From Gammaproteobacteria bacterium (lineage in GTDB: Bacteria; Pseudomonadota; Gammaproteobacteria; Steroidobacterales; Rariloculaceae), in assembly GCA_017577365.1 (NCBI GenBank), contig PKRJ01000038.1, positions 1 through 34,573 of the forward strand: a stretch of 34,573 bases of DNA, read 5' to 3'. Under the pieces are notes generated by a model that ran no database searches, was not told the DNA's origin, and saw only the letters and a list, made by a program, of their open reading frames with translations. The translations under genes were made by a program, and so were the position numbers. This document shows positions 9,301 through 15,663 of this stretch, piece after piece (position 1 is the first letter of the stretch; each line of letters opens with the position of its first letter).

Positions 9301-9848
9301 TCTTCGGTCGGCGTCCTCGCGACGCTCGGTGCGCCCGCGCTCGGAGTCGACGCGGTCCTCGGCTCGGGCTGCCGCGCGACCGCGCCGCCGGCGGACGACG
9401 CGGAGCTGCCGGCCTCGGCCTGGCGGATCGGCGGCTCGGCACCGATGTCGGGCGAGAAGATCGGCGGGTCGAGCAGCACGGTGTATTCGCGCAGCAAGCG
9501 ACCGCGCGGCCACGTGGCCTCGACCAGCATCGTCAAGAACGGGTCGGTCACCGGCTGGCGCGACGTGACCGTGACGACGTAGCGGCCGGCACCGGCCGGG
9601 CGAACGTCGAAGCGCAGATCGCTGAGCCACGCCGGACGATCGAGGTTGAAGCGCTCGAAGGTTTCGCGGCTTGCGAGAGCGACCCTGAGCCCGTCGAGCT
9701 CTTCCGGCGTCACGGACAACAGCTCGATCTCGGCCCGAAGTGGCTGGTTGAGAGCCGACTTGAGCTCGATGTCGCCGAGCCCGAGCGCCCACGCGCCGAG
9801 CGGCGTTGCCAGCAACAACGGGGCGCTCCACTGTGGCAGTGACTTCAT
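6312..9848 (-). CDS. fimV: FimV/HubP family polar landmark protein
   Basis: FimV-type proteins mark the cell pole and support type IV pilus assembly and twitching. The protein has 1178 residues. A signal peptide (residues 1-21, cleaving after AWA) precedes the conserved N-terminal domain LGDIELKSALNQPLRAEIEL. A LysM domain lies at about 188-243 (ESAETLWSIATRLRPSG...). A coiled coil follows at about 320-360, then an acidic linker, one membrane helix at about 461-480, and a long, very acidic cytoplasmic region. The extreme C-terminus is the FimV TPR-like module (LDLARAYIDMGDPDGARSIL). The ATG at 9848 has a GAG-containing ribosome-binding site and directly opens the signal peptide; the frame is open for 64 codons further upstream. 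Two internal repeat tracts occur: a 12-bp DNA tandem near 8640-8670, and PT[VIM]E motifs near residues 790-905. Confidence 0.93.
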   Translation of the reverse strand: MKSLPQWSAPLLLATPLGAWALGLGDIELKSALNQPLRAEIELLSVTPEELDGLRVALASRETFERFNLDRPAWLSDLRFDVRPAGAGRYVVTVTSRQPVTDPFLTMLVEATWPRGRLLREYTVLLDPPIFSPDIGAEPPIRQAEAGSSASSAGGAVARQPEPRTASTPSAGAPSVARTPTEDRLVGDRYGPVESAETLWSIATRLRPSGVTVNQMMVALYEANPSAFDGNMNLLLRGATLVVPSRDALLARSAAEATAMVRSHEDAWRGGAEAAGTAVAAASTSQPGSQQGRLRLIPPSTESVSGAGSATSAAGDGGASADEVARLESEVARLTAELEQSRRLLELRNAELEALQARLADGGAVPEPAEEAARPAVAAGVDLESEQIFVDEEPVDSPVDSPVEEATVDEEQAAIDESIENAATDEPAAVETAPVEAPAAAPVAAPPRPTEEPSLLSRILGVLSSPFVLIGVGIGAVLLTAVWYLRNRREDIEDVTGRWEALEAELNDESGDTTSDLKALDEGASVAGPVAATAAAAAGKAATAAAREEPAAPNIDDSISSQTVINLDQGDVLAEADFHMAYGLYDQAAELVQKALENEPHRRDLRVKLLEVYFVWGNKEAFREAAQAFKDEIGATPDSDWDKVLIMGKQICPGDPLFAESASAADEVDVALDADGMRLDFAFDDKTSASSVLPELDFDLAATGQRETMDFEDDAESSSDRSSDDGALSEEDMLAIGARTAAGIEAALFADSDDGEEADTRETATASGFDDDDLAALTDETDVAIGDSSPTQETPTIESETTGFGDDWAKALGLDDGEETGTPTALVDADADGSSDDAFAPTIETPTVETASAWADSDSPTMESPWLYGDGSDAVDSDSPTMESPWVQAQSPWPSDSEAPTVETPALGSESGSTELLRAPSGETTAIPSLEQTDMHSSPSEYTEEIDLEDLGLTVEDLSGLPDDLGTLPDADLGLGDTREQPKLDDDLLAASGITEVAEDEAIEDIGTAVLGDRDATMLAPIDDEFGRGTAVLERDGGLSGNTALLNALEGDATETAPTDTGLDLDLDDLSAAFAGGDTVEQPRSTVESELFEDGGATPVEFDVGYETIGSDDPTGTEDLGALDPHTMTEIGTKLDLARAYIDMGDPDGARSILEEVLQEGDAGQRREAQGLIDALSS
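7137..7475 (-). repeat. PT[VIM]E-type peptide repeats in the FimV acidic domain
   Basis: Six or more copies of a short motif of the form (S/A/T)PT(V/I/M)E(T/S) occur in the cytoplasmic acidic part of FimV, for example TPTIESE, APTIETPTVET, two SPTMESPW copies and APTVETPAL. The corresponding DNA is a degenerate repeat of gacggtcggcg / catcgtcggcg on the plus strand. The copies are spaced irregularly and are separated by Asp/Glu/Ser-rich segments. Confidence 0.75.
8640..8671 (-). repeat. 12-bp tandem repeat inside fimV
   Basis: The 12-base unit cgaccggcgaat is repeated about 2.7 times head to tail. It encodes the in-frame peptide repeat PVDSPVDSPVE in the linker between the coiled coil and the membrane helix of FimV. 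The unit is a multiple of three, so copy-number change would keep the frame. Confidence 0.85.
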
Positions 9849-10204
9849 GGAAACTCCTCGCAGCCTTCGCGAACCGATCGCGGACCTTGCGCTACGCGGC
9901 CGATCCCCCCACGGGCCCGCGCTCGGAAGATACATGACATAACGCTGTTCACCCAACCCCCGAGCGGCGCGATGTCGTCGCGCGGGTCTCCTCGTCCTCT
10001 TGGGCCATCCTCGATGACTCAAACGCCGACGCGGACGCACGAAGCTCCGTGCGACCCGACGGCGATGGCGCGGAATTTAACAATTTGCGCCGGCAACGGA
10101 CTGTGACTTCCGTTCGAGTTTGTATCCTTCGACCGGGGTCGTTCGGCTCTCCGAAAGCCCCCGATCTCGAGCCTTTCCGCCCGGCCGGAGCCGATCCCGC
10201 GATA
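9849..10204. other. 356-bp gene-free region between fimV and aroC
   Basis: No convincing gene. It is the upstream region of fimV and the downstream region of aroC, both on the minus strand. I see a 6-bp inverted repeat CGCACG/CGTGCG at 10036-10053 with a 6-base loop, and a low-confidence extended -10 on the minus strand (TGTTAAATT at 10074-10082), about 230 bp before the fimV start. A minus-strand frame in phase with fimV is open from 10040, but the encoded peptide is Arg-rich and looks non-coding. Confidence 0.5.
10074..10082 (-). promoter_or_regulatory. Possible extended -10 promoter element upstream of fimV
   Basis: The minus strand reads TGTTAAATT, an extended -10 (TG, one base, TAAATT; four of six matches to TATAAT) in the only AT-rich patch of the gap. 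There is no recognisable -35. The predicted start would give a leader of more than 200 bases for fimV. Weak evidence. Confidence 0.25.
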
Positions 10205-11263
10205 TCAGCCGACCTGGCCGCGGTGCCTCAAGTAGTGATCCATCAGCGTGAGCGCGAGCATCGCCTCGGCGATCGGCGTGGCCCGGAGCCCGACGCATGG
10301 ATCGTGCCGGCCCGTCGTGACGATCTCGACCGGGTTGCCGTGAACGTCGATCGTACGCCCCGGCACCTGGATGCTCGACGTCGGTTTCAGCGCGATACTG
10401 ACGAGAATATCTTGTCCGCTCGATATTCCGCCGAGTATTCCCCCTGCCGAATTCTTCGTGAAGCCTTCCGGCGTGATCTCGTCGCGGTGCTCGCTGCCGC
10501 GCTGGCGGATGCAGCGGAAGCCGTCGCCGATCTCGACGCCCTTCACGGCGTTGATGCTCATCATCGCGCGCGCGATCTCGGCGTCGAGCTTGTCGAAGAC
10601 CGGCTCGCCGAGTCCCGGCGGGACGCCGGTCGCGACCACGTTGATCCGTGCGCCGATGGAGTCGCCTTCGCGGCGCAGCTGGATCATGAACGCCTCGAGC
10701 TCTTCGACCTTCGATGGATCCGGGCAGAAGAACGGGTTCGTATCGACGGCATCGAGATCCACCGGGTCGAGCTGGATCGGACCGAGCTCGGCGAGATAAC
10801 CGCGAATGCGAATACCGACGCGCTCGAGCAGGTATTTCCGCGCGATCGCGCCGGCCGCGACCCGCATCGCGGTCTCGCGGGCGGAGGCCCGTCCGCCGCC
10901 GCGATAATCTCTGAACCCGTACTTCTTGTCGTAGGTGTAATCCGCGTGGCCCGGACGGTAGCGGTCCTTGATCTTCTCGTAATCGTACGAGCGCTGGTCG
11001 ACGTTCTCGATCAACAGGCCGATCGCCGTGCCGGTCGTTTTGCCTTCGAACACGCCCGAGAGGATACGGACGCGGTCCGGCTCGCGACGCTGCGTGACGA
11101 AGCGCGATTGCCCGGGACGCCGCCGATCGAGATCCTTTTGAATGTCCTCCTCGGTCAACGGCAGACCGGGCGGACAGCCGTCGACGATGCAACCGAGCGC
11201 CGGCCCGTGGCTTTCGCCGAAGGTCGTGACCGTGAACGCCTTGCCGAACGTGTCGCCCGCCAT
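10205..11263 (-). CDS. aroC: Chorismate synthase
   Basis: The last enzyme of the shikimate pathway. It uses reduced FMN to eliminate phosphate from EPSP and give chorismate. The 352-residue length is standard. Family motifs include the N-terminal FGESHGPALGCIVDGCPPG, FVTQRREPDRVRILSGVFEG, YRPGHADYTYDKKYG, RGGGRASARETAMRVAAGA and the C-terminal RHDPCVGLRATPIAEAM. ATG 11263 has a good ribosome-binding site (GGAG, 6 bases before). It lies 35 bp after prmB on the same strand, an arrangement (prmB-aroC) known from enterobacteria. Confidence 0.97.
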   Translation of the reverse strand: MAGDTFGKAFTVTTFGESHGPALGCIVDGCPPGLPLTEEDIQKDLDRRRPGQSRFVTQRREPDRVRILSGVFEGKTTGTAIGLLIENVDQRSYDYEKIKDRYRPGHADYTYDKKYGFRDYRGGGRASARETAMRVAAGAIARKYLLERVGIRIRGYLAELGPIQLDPVDLDAVDTNPFFCPDPSKVEELEAFMIQLRREGDSIGARINVVATGVPPGLGEPVFDKLDAEIARAMMSINAVKGVEIGDGFRCIRQRGSEHRDEITPEGFTKNSAGGILGGISSGQDILVSIALKPTSSIQVPGRTIDVHGNPVEIVTTGRHDPCVGLRATPIAEAMLALTLMDHYLRHRGQVG

Positions 11264-11298
11264 GTCTTCTCCGTGCCCGAGCCTCGTCTCCGTCTCGG

Positions 11299-12207
11299 CT
11301 AGCGCGAGCGCTCGCGGTACTCGGCGAGTTGCTCGGCCGTGACGACGAAGACGCCCTCGCCGCCGCGCTCGAGCTCGAGCCATGTGAACGGCAAGCGGGG
11401 ATGCCTTTCGATCAACGGTTCCGCCTCGGCGCCGACCTCGACGAGCAGGATGCCGCCGGGCTCGAGCCAGTCGCCCGCGGCTTCGAGCAGCCGCTCCGCG
11501 GGCTCGACTCCGGTCTCGCCGCCGACCAGCGCGAGCGCGGGCTCGTGGCGATACTCGGGCGGCAGCGATTCGAGCTGCCGTGCCGGCACGTACGGCGGGT
11601 TCGACATGATAACGCGATACCGCTCGCGAGCGCTGGGGAAGAGATCGGCCTCGATCAGCCGCACGCGGTCCGCGACGCCGTGCCGCTCGACGTTTCGTCG
11701 AGCGATCGCAAGCGCCGCCTTCGAGACGTCGGTCGCATCGACGATCACTCCGTCGCAATGCACGGCGGCGGCGATCGCGAGGCATCCGCTGCCGGTACCG
11801 ACGTCGAGGATGCGCACGCCGGGCTCGATCGCGACCCACGGCGCGAAGCACCCCTCGATGACTTCCGCGAGCGGCGAGCGCGGGATGAGCACGTTCTCGT
11901 CGACGTGGAACGGCAGCCCGGCGAACCACGCCTCGCCGAGGAGATACGCGAGGGGCTTGCGCAGCGTGGCGCGCCGCTCGGCGATCTCGGCTGCGGTGCC
12001 CGCGAGCGACGCGTCGGGCTTCGCCTCGAACGCGCCTTCGCGCCAGCCCTGGAGATGCCGGATCAGCCAGAAGGCCTCGTCGCCGGCGTTATCGGTGCCG
12101 TGCCCGTAGAAGAGCCCCGCCGCGTCGAAATAGTCCGCGAGCACGCGCACCCACTCTTCGTGGTCGTCGGCGCGCTCGAGCGCCGCTTGCAAGGCTTCAC
12201 GTGTCAT
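11299..12207 (-). CDS. prmB: 50S ribosomal protein L3 N5-glutamine methyltransferase
   Basis: A SAM-dependent methyltransferase that modifies a glutamine of ribosomal protein L3. The SAM-binding segment ILDVGTGSGCLAIAAA and the catalytic NPPY motif (IMSNPPYVPARQL) are present, as are the PrmB-specific YGHGTDNAGDEA near the N-terminus and RHEPALALVGGETG. I chose ATG 12207 because YGHG then begins at residue 34, as in E. coli PrmB. ATG 12225, six codons upstream and in frame, is an alternative. Neither has a Shine-Dalgarno sequence. The related PrmC is less likely because PrmC lacks the YGHGTDN region. It is divergent from the SCO1 gene, with about 54 bp between starts. Confidence 0.94.
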   Translation of the reverse strand: MTREALQAALERADDHEEWVRVLADYFDAAGLFYGHGTDNAGDEAFWLIRHLQGWREGAFEAKPDASLAGTAAEIAERRATLRKPLAYLLGEAWFAGLPFHVDENVLIPRSPLAEVIEGCFAPWVAIEPGVRILDVGTGSGCLAIAAAVHCDGVIVDATDVSKAALAIARRNVERHGVADRVRLIEADLFPSARERYRVIMSNPPYVPARQLESLPPEYRHEPALALVGGETGVEPAERLLEAAGDWLEPGGILLVEVGAEAEPLIERHPRLPFTWLELERGGEGVFVVTAEQLAEYRERSR

Positions 12208-12234
12208 CGGCCGCGCGCTGTGCATGGGCCGCGC

Positions 12235-12240
12235 ATGATA
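12235..12240 (-). promoter_or_regulatory. Candidate -10 element for prmB
   Basis: The minus strand reads TATCAT, five of six matches to TATAAT, with no clear -35. Transcription would start near 12228, giving a leader of about 21 bases to the chosen prmB start or 3 bases to the upstream ATG. It faces the SCO1 -10 with 9 bp between them. Confidence 0.35.
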
Positions 12241-12246
12241 ACCGTG

Positions 12247-12255
12247 TGAGATAAT
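12247..12255 (+). promoter_or_regulatory. Extended -10 promoter for the SCO1-psd-epmA run
   Basis: The plus strand reads TGAGATAAT: the extended TG, one base, and GATAAT (five of six). With a 6-base discriminator, transcription would begin at 12262, the A of the SCO1 ATG, predicting a leaderless or nearly leaderless message. If the ATG at 12274 is used instead, the leader is 12 bases. No -35 is visible, as is common for extended -10 promoters. Confidence 0.5.
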
Positions 12256-12261
12256 CCGCGC

Positions 12262-12945
12262 ATGATCGGACCGATGCTGAGAGTGCTCGTCGTCGCGCTC
12301 GTCGTGCTCGTCGCGCTGATGCTCGCGATCCCGAGGCCGGAGCGCGCGCCCGGAAACGCCGCCGACACCGCCGCTGCGATCGAAACCGAGAACGCGACCG
12401 TCTATACCCCGCCGCGTCCGCTGCCGGACTTCGAGCTCACGGACGTCGACGGCCGGCCTTTCACGAAGGCGTCGTTCGCGGACCGTTTCAGCCTCGTCTT
12501 CTTCGGCTTCACGAACTGCCCGGACGTCTGCCCGATCACGCTGCAGGTGCTCGCGTCGGCCGTCGAGCGGATCGAGACCGAGGCGCCCGACGCGGTGCCG
12601 ACCGTGGTATTCGTCAGCGTCGATCCTTTCCGCGACACGCCCGAGCGCATCCGAGCCTACCTTTCCGGATTCGATCCGTCGTTCGAGGGCGTGACCGGCC
12701 CCGACGAGCGCCTCGAGCCGCTGCTGCGCGCGCTCGGCGTGCACGTCGAGAAGCACGAGCATCACGGCGAGCAGTACAACGTCGTGCATTCCGGCGTCGT
12801 GTTCTTCGTCGGGCCGCGCGCGGAAGTGCTCGCCATCTCGAGCCCGCCCAACAAGCCGTCGGCGATCGCGTCCGATTACCTCGCGGTCCGGAACGCCTAT
12901 CTCGAGCGCGGGCCGACGAGCGCCGAAGCGCAGCCCGCGCCCTGA
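12262..12945 (+). CDS. SCO1/SenC/PrrC family copper metallochaperone
   Basis: A membrane-anchored thioredoxin-fold protein, probably periplasmic, that in known relatives delivers copper to the CuA site of cytochrome oxidase or reduces its cysteines. The 227 residues comprise one N-terminal hydrophobic anchor (about residues 5-23) and a SCO domain (about 50-215). The copper ligands are Cys86 and Cys90 in NCPDVCP and His176 in NVVHSG. VDPFRDTPERIRAYL is another family segment. No cox genes are adjacent. It heads a plus-strand run with psd 2 bp downstream. ATG 12262 or the in-frame ATG 12274 could be the start; there is no Shine-Dalgarno, and an extended -10 lies immediately upstream. Confidence 0.93.
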   Translation: MIGPMLRVLVVALVVLVALMLAIPRPERAPGNAADTAAAIETENATVYTPPRPLPDFELTDVDGRPFTKASFADRFSLVFFGFTNCPDVCPITLQVLASAVERIETEAPDAVPTVVFVSVDPFRDTPERIRAYLSGFDPSFEGVTGPDERLEPLLRALGVHVEKHEHHGEQYNVVHSGVVFFVGPRAEVLAISSPPNKPSAIASDYLAVRNAYLERGPTSAEAQPAP

Positions 12946-12947
12946 GC

Positions 12948-13787
12948 ATGCCCTCTCCGTTCGTCTGGCTGCAGCACGTCCTGCCGCAGGCGCTCGTAAG
13001 CCGCGCCGTCTACAAGATCGCGCGCAGCGAAGCGCGTTGGATCAAGAACCCGCTGTCGCGCTGGTTCGCGCGGCACTACGGCGTCGATCTCGCCGAAGCC
13101 GCCGAGCCGGACCCGACGGCCTATCCGACCTTCAACGCGTTCTTCACGCGGCCGCTCAAGCCCGGCGCGCGGAAGATCGCGCCGGGCGAGACGACGATCG
13201 TGTCGCCGGTCGACGGCCGTCTCACCGAATTCGGCTACGCGCGCTCGGGAACGCTGTTGCAAGCGAAGGGTTTCGCGTACGCGCTCGAAGAGCTGATCGG
13301 CGAGGGCCCGGTGGATAGCCGCGCGTTCGAGAACGGCGCGTACGCCACGATCTATCTCGCGCCGTACGACTATCACCGCGTGCACATGCCGCTCGCCGGC
13401 ACGTTGACGGCGACGCGCTACGTGCCGGGGCGACGGTTCAGCGTGAACGCCGCGACGACTTGCGGGATTCGTCGGCTCTTTTGCCGCAACGAGCGCGTCG
13501 TGTGCTGGTTCGACACGGCCTACGGCCCCATGGTGCTCGTGCTCGTCGGCGCGCTGAACGTCTCGAGCATCAGCACCGTGAGCCGCGGCGAGATCGAAAG
13601 CGGCGCACCGCGCTACTGGCCAGAGTCGCTCGTGCTCGCGAAGGGCGCCGAGATCGGCCGCTTCAATCTCGGCTCCACGGTGGTCCTGCTGTTCCCGGAA
13701 GGGCGCGTCGAATGGGCCGCGGAGCTCCGCTCGGGCGAGAAGCTCGAGCTCGGCCGCGCGATCGGCCGCATTCGAGAGGTGCCGTGA
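12948..13787 (+). CDS. psd: Phosphatidylserine decarboxylase proenzyme
   Basis: This enzyme decarboxylates phosphatidylserine to phosphatidylethanolamine at the inner membrane. It is made as a proenzyme that cuts itself at the LGST motif to create a pyruvoyl group. Here LGST is at residues 241-244, so cleavage before Ser243 gives a 242-residue beta chain and a 37-residue alpha chain. The self-processing triad residues are visible: Asp in VSPVDGRL, His in YHRVHMPL, and Ser243. The 279-residue length is shorter than E. coli Psd (322), mainly at the N-terminus. ATG 12948 is 2 bp after the SCO1 stop, and its stop overlaps the epmA start, so the three are probably cotranscribed. Confidence 0.96.
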   Translation: MPSPFVWLQHVLPQALVSRAVYKIARSEARWIKNPLSRWFARHYGVDLAEAAEPDPTAYPTFNAFFTRPLKPGARKIAPGETTIVSPVDGRLTEFGYARSGTLLQAKGFAYALEELIGEGPVDSRAFENGAYATIYLAPYDYHRVHMPLAGTLTATRYVPGRRFSVNAATTCGIRRLFCRNERVVCWFDTAYGPMVLVLVGALNVSSISTVSRGEIESGAPRYWPESLVLAKGAEIGRFNLGSTVVLLFPEGRVEWAAELRSGEKLELGRAIGRIREVP

Positions 13788-14734
13788 GCCTGGTGCGCGG
13801 CGCGGCCCCCGAGACGCTGCGCGTCCGCGCGGAGATGCTCGCCCGTGCCCGGAGATTTTTCGCCGAGCGCGGCGTGCTCGAGGTCGAGACGCCCGCGCTG
13901 TCGCCGGCCGCGCCGAGCGACCCCGCGCTCGACAGCGTCGCGGCGGAAGTCGCGAGCGTCGGCGGCACGCATTATTTACATACGTCTCCGGAATTCGCGA
14001 TGAAGCGCCTGCTGGCCGACGGCGTCGGCGACGTCTATCAGATCTGCCGCGTATTCCGCGACGGCGAGATCGGCCGCTGGCACCAGCCGGAATTCACGCT
14101 CGTCGAGTGGTACCGGCTCGGCTTCGACGACGAGGCGTTGATGGACGAGGTCGAGGCGTTCGTGCGCGCCGTCTCGGGCGGCGAGCCCGCGCGGTGGCCC
14201 GCGCGGCGGGTCACGTATCGGGACGCGTTCCTCGACGCGCTCGGCGTCGATCCTCTGACCCGTCCGCGGGACGTGGAGCAGCGGCTCGCGGCCCGCGGCA
14301 TCGACGTGCCGCCGGGCCTCGACGACGATGCTCTGCTCGATCTCGCGTTCGTCGCTGCGGTGGCGCCGGCTTGGCCGCGCGACGCGTGGACCTTCGTCTA
14401 CGACTATCCGGCGAGCCAGGCGGCGCTCGCGCGCATCAAGCCCGGGGATCCGGCGGTCGCGGCGCGCTTCGAGCTCTTCGCAGGCACGGTCGAACTCGCG
14501 AATGCCTTCGCCGAGCTCACCGACGCGGCGGAGCAGCGGAGACGCTTCGAAGCGGACCAGGCCGAGCGCCGCCGCCGCGGCCTGCCCGTGCGGCCGATCG
14601 ACGAAGCGTTCCTCGACGCGCTCGAGCGCGGCCTGCCCGAATGCGCGGGCGTCGCGCTCGGCTTCGATCGGTTGGTCGCGGTCGCGCTCGGCTTGTCGTC
14701 CGTCGCGGAGACGGTTTCGTTCGCGCACGAGTAG
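13784..14734 (+). CDS. epmA: EF-P (R)-beta-lysine ligase
   Basis: A truncated class II lysyl-tRNA synthetase paralogue that attaches (R)-beta-lysine to Lys34 of elongation factor P. The protein has 316 residues (E. coli 325), with only the catalytic domain and no anticodon-binding domain. Class II motifs are visible: LEVETPALSPAAPSDP, YLHTSPEFAMKRLLADG, YQICRVFRDGEIGRWHQPEF, VELANAFAELTDAAEQRRRF and GVALGFDRLVAVALG. The start is GTG 13784, whose GTGA overlaps the psd stop, with AGAGG a few bases upstream; GTG 13793 is an alternative. Its substrate gene efp and partner enzyme gene epmB are the next two genes, which makes the assignment firm. Confidence 0.96.
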   Translation: MSLVRGAAPETLRVRAEMLARARRFFAERGVLEVETPALSPAAPSDPALDSVAAEVASVGGTHYLHTSPEFAMKRLLADGVGDVYQICRVFRDGEIGRWHQPEFTLVEWYRLGFDDEALMDEVEAFVRAVSGGEPARWPARRVTYRDAFLDALGVDPLTRPRDVEQRLAARGIDVPPGLDDDALLDLAFVAAVAPAWPRDAWTFVYDYPASQAALARIKPGDPAVAARFELFAGTVELANAFAELTDAAEQRRRFEADQAERRRRGLPVRPIDEAFLDALERGLPECAGVALGFDRLVAVALGLSSVAETVSFAHE

Positions 14735-14740
14735 TGCACA

Positions 14741-14824
14741 TCCCCCTTCGACGGAGCGTGAGCCGCATGGATGCCGCGCCCGCAGCCGTCATGGACGGCT
14801 TCACGGCGGTCCGTCGAAGGGGGA
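14741..14824. repeat. Long inverted repeat between epmA and efp
   Basis: A perfect 15-bp inverted repeat (TCCCCCTTCGACGGA at 14741-14755 and its complement at 14810-14824) encloses 54 bp. Inside are a second perfect pairing CGTGA/TCACG (14757-14761 with 14801-14805) and a compact hairpin AGCCGTC-ATG-GACGGCT (14784-14800). It lies between convergent genes, beginning 6 bp after the epmA stop. It could be a bidirectional terminator or a copy of a palindromic intergenic element. No T tract is present. Confidence 0.8.
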
Positions 14825-14880
14825 TATGCGCACGTACGGCGCCCGCGGCGAGCCGCCAAGCAGTGCGCGGGATCGCGGCA

Positions 14881-14896
14881 GGCGCCGCACGGCGCC
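14881..14896 (-). terminator. Short GC hairpin after efp
   Basis: GGCGCCG-CA-CGGCGCC forms a perfect 7-bp stem with a 2-base loop 8 bp after the efp stop. No T tract follows on the minus strand, so it may protect the 3' end rather than terminate. Confidence 0.35.
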
Positions 14897-14904
14897 CGAC
14901 GGTG

Positions 14905-15471
14905 TTACTTCACGCGGGACACGTACTCGCCGGTGCGCGTATCGACCTTGACGACCTCGCCTTCCTCGATGAAGAGCGGCACGCGAACCACCGCGCCGGT
15001 CTCGAGCTTCGCGGGCTTCGTGCCGCCTTGCGCCGTGTCGCCGCGCACGCCCGGATCCGTCTCGACGATCTTGAGCTCGACAAAGTTCGGCGGCGTCACG
15101 AGGAGCGGCACGTTGTTCCACAACGTGACTTGGCAGACGTCCTGTTCCTTGAGCCACTGCTCGGCCTCGGCGACGGCCTCCTTCGGCGCGGCATACTGCT
15201 CGAACGTATCGGGCACCATGAAGTGCCAGAACTCGCCGTCGGTGTAGAGATACTGCATGTCCTGATCGACGACGTCCGCGGCTTCGACCGAATCGCCGGA
15301 CTTGAACGTCTTGTCGATCACGCGTCCTGTCTTCAGGTTGCGGATCTTGACGCGGTTGAACGCCTGCCCCTTGCCGGGCTTGACGAACTCGTTCTCGATG
15401 ATGACGCACGGGTCGCCGTCGATCAGGATCTTCAAGCCCGCGCGAAACTCGTTGGTGCTATAACTTGCCAT
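14905..15471 (-). CDS. efp: Elongation factor P
   Basis: EF-P binds next to the P-site tRNA and rescues ribosomes stalled at consecutive prolines. The length of 188 residues is the same as in E. coli, with the three beta-barrel domains. The modified lysine is Lys34 in the loop VKPGKGQAF, the EpmA target type rather than the arginine of rhamnosylated EF-P, which agrees with epmA and epmB alongside. The C-terminal domain has GDTAQGGTKPAKLETGAVVRVP. ATG 15471 has AGAG about 6 bases upstream. It is convergent with epmA and divergent from epmB. Confidence 0.98.
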   Translation of the reverse strand: MASYSTNEFRAGLKILIDGDPCVIIENEFVKPGKGQAFNRVKIRNLKTGRVIDKTFKSGDSVEAADVVDQDMQYLYTDGEFWHFMVPDTFEQYAAPKEAVAEAEQWLKEQDVCQVTLWNNVPLLVTPPNFVELKIVETDPGVRGDTAQGGTKPAKLETGAVVRVPLFIEEGEVVKVDTRTGEYVSRVK

Positions 15472-15663
15472 TGAATCTCTTGCTCGATTGCTCAGTTGAA
15501 GGATCGGCGGCGAGCGCGCGGACCCGAGGCCCGCAGCGGTGCGAAATCGCGGCCGGTCATGCGCCGGGGCCGCGCACGTCGGCCCGACAGGGCGCTTTGG
15601 CATGCGTCGGCGCGCAGAGCGGCGACGGCAAATGATACCGCCTCGCCCGTCCGGACGAATAGC

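Larger units (their letters stand above)
12229..12266. repeat. Paired 11-bp direct repeats in the prmB/SCO1 divergent region
   Basis: CCGCGCATGAT occurs perfectly at 12229-12239 and again at 12256-12266, 27 bp apart. The second copy contains the ATG of the SCO1 gene. Between them lie the two opposing -10-like elements. Confidence 0.8.

Noticed and set aside
9849..9960. Sigma-54 promoter directly upstream of fimV
   Set aside because: No GG-N10-GC with TGGC/TTGC character was found on the minus strand here.
14881..14904. Efp terminator as a strong rho-independent terminator
   Set aside because: The stem is good but no T tract follows, so it is listed only as a weak terminator.
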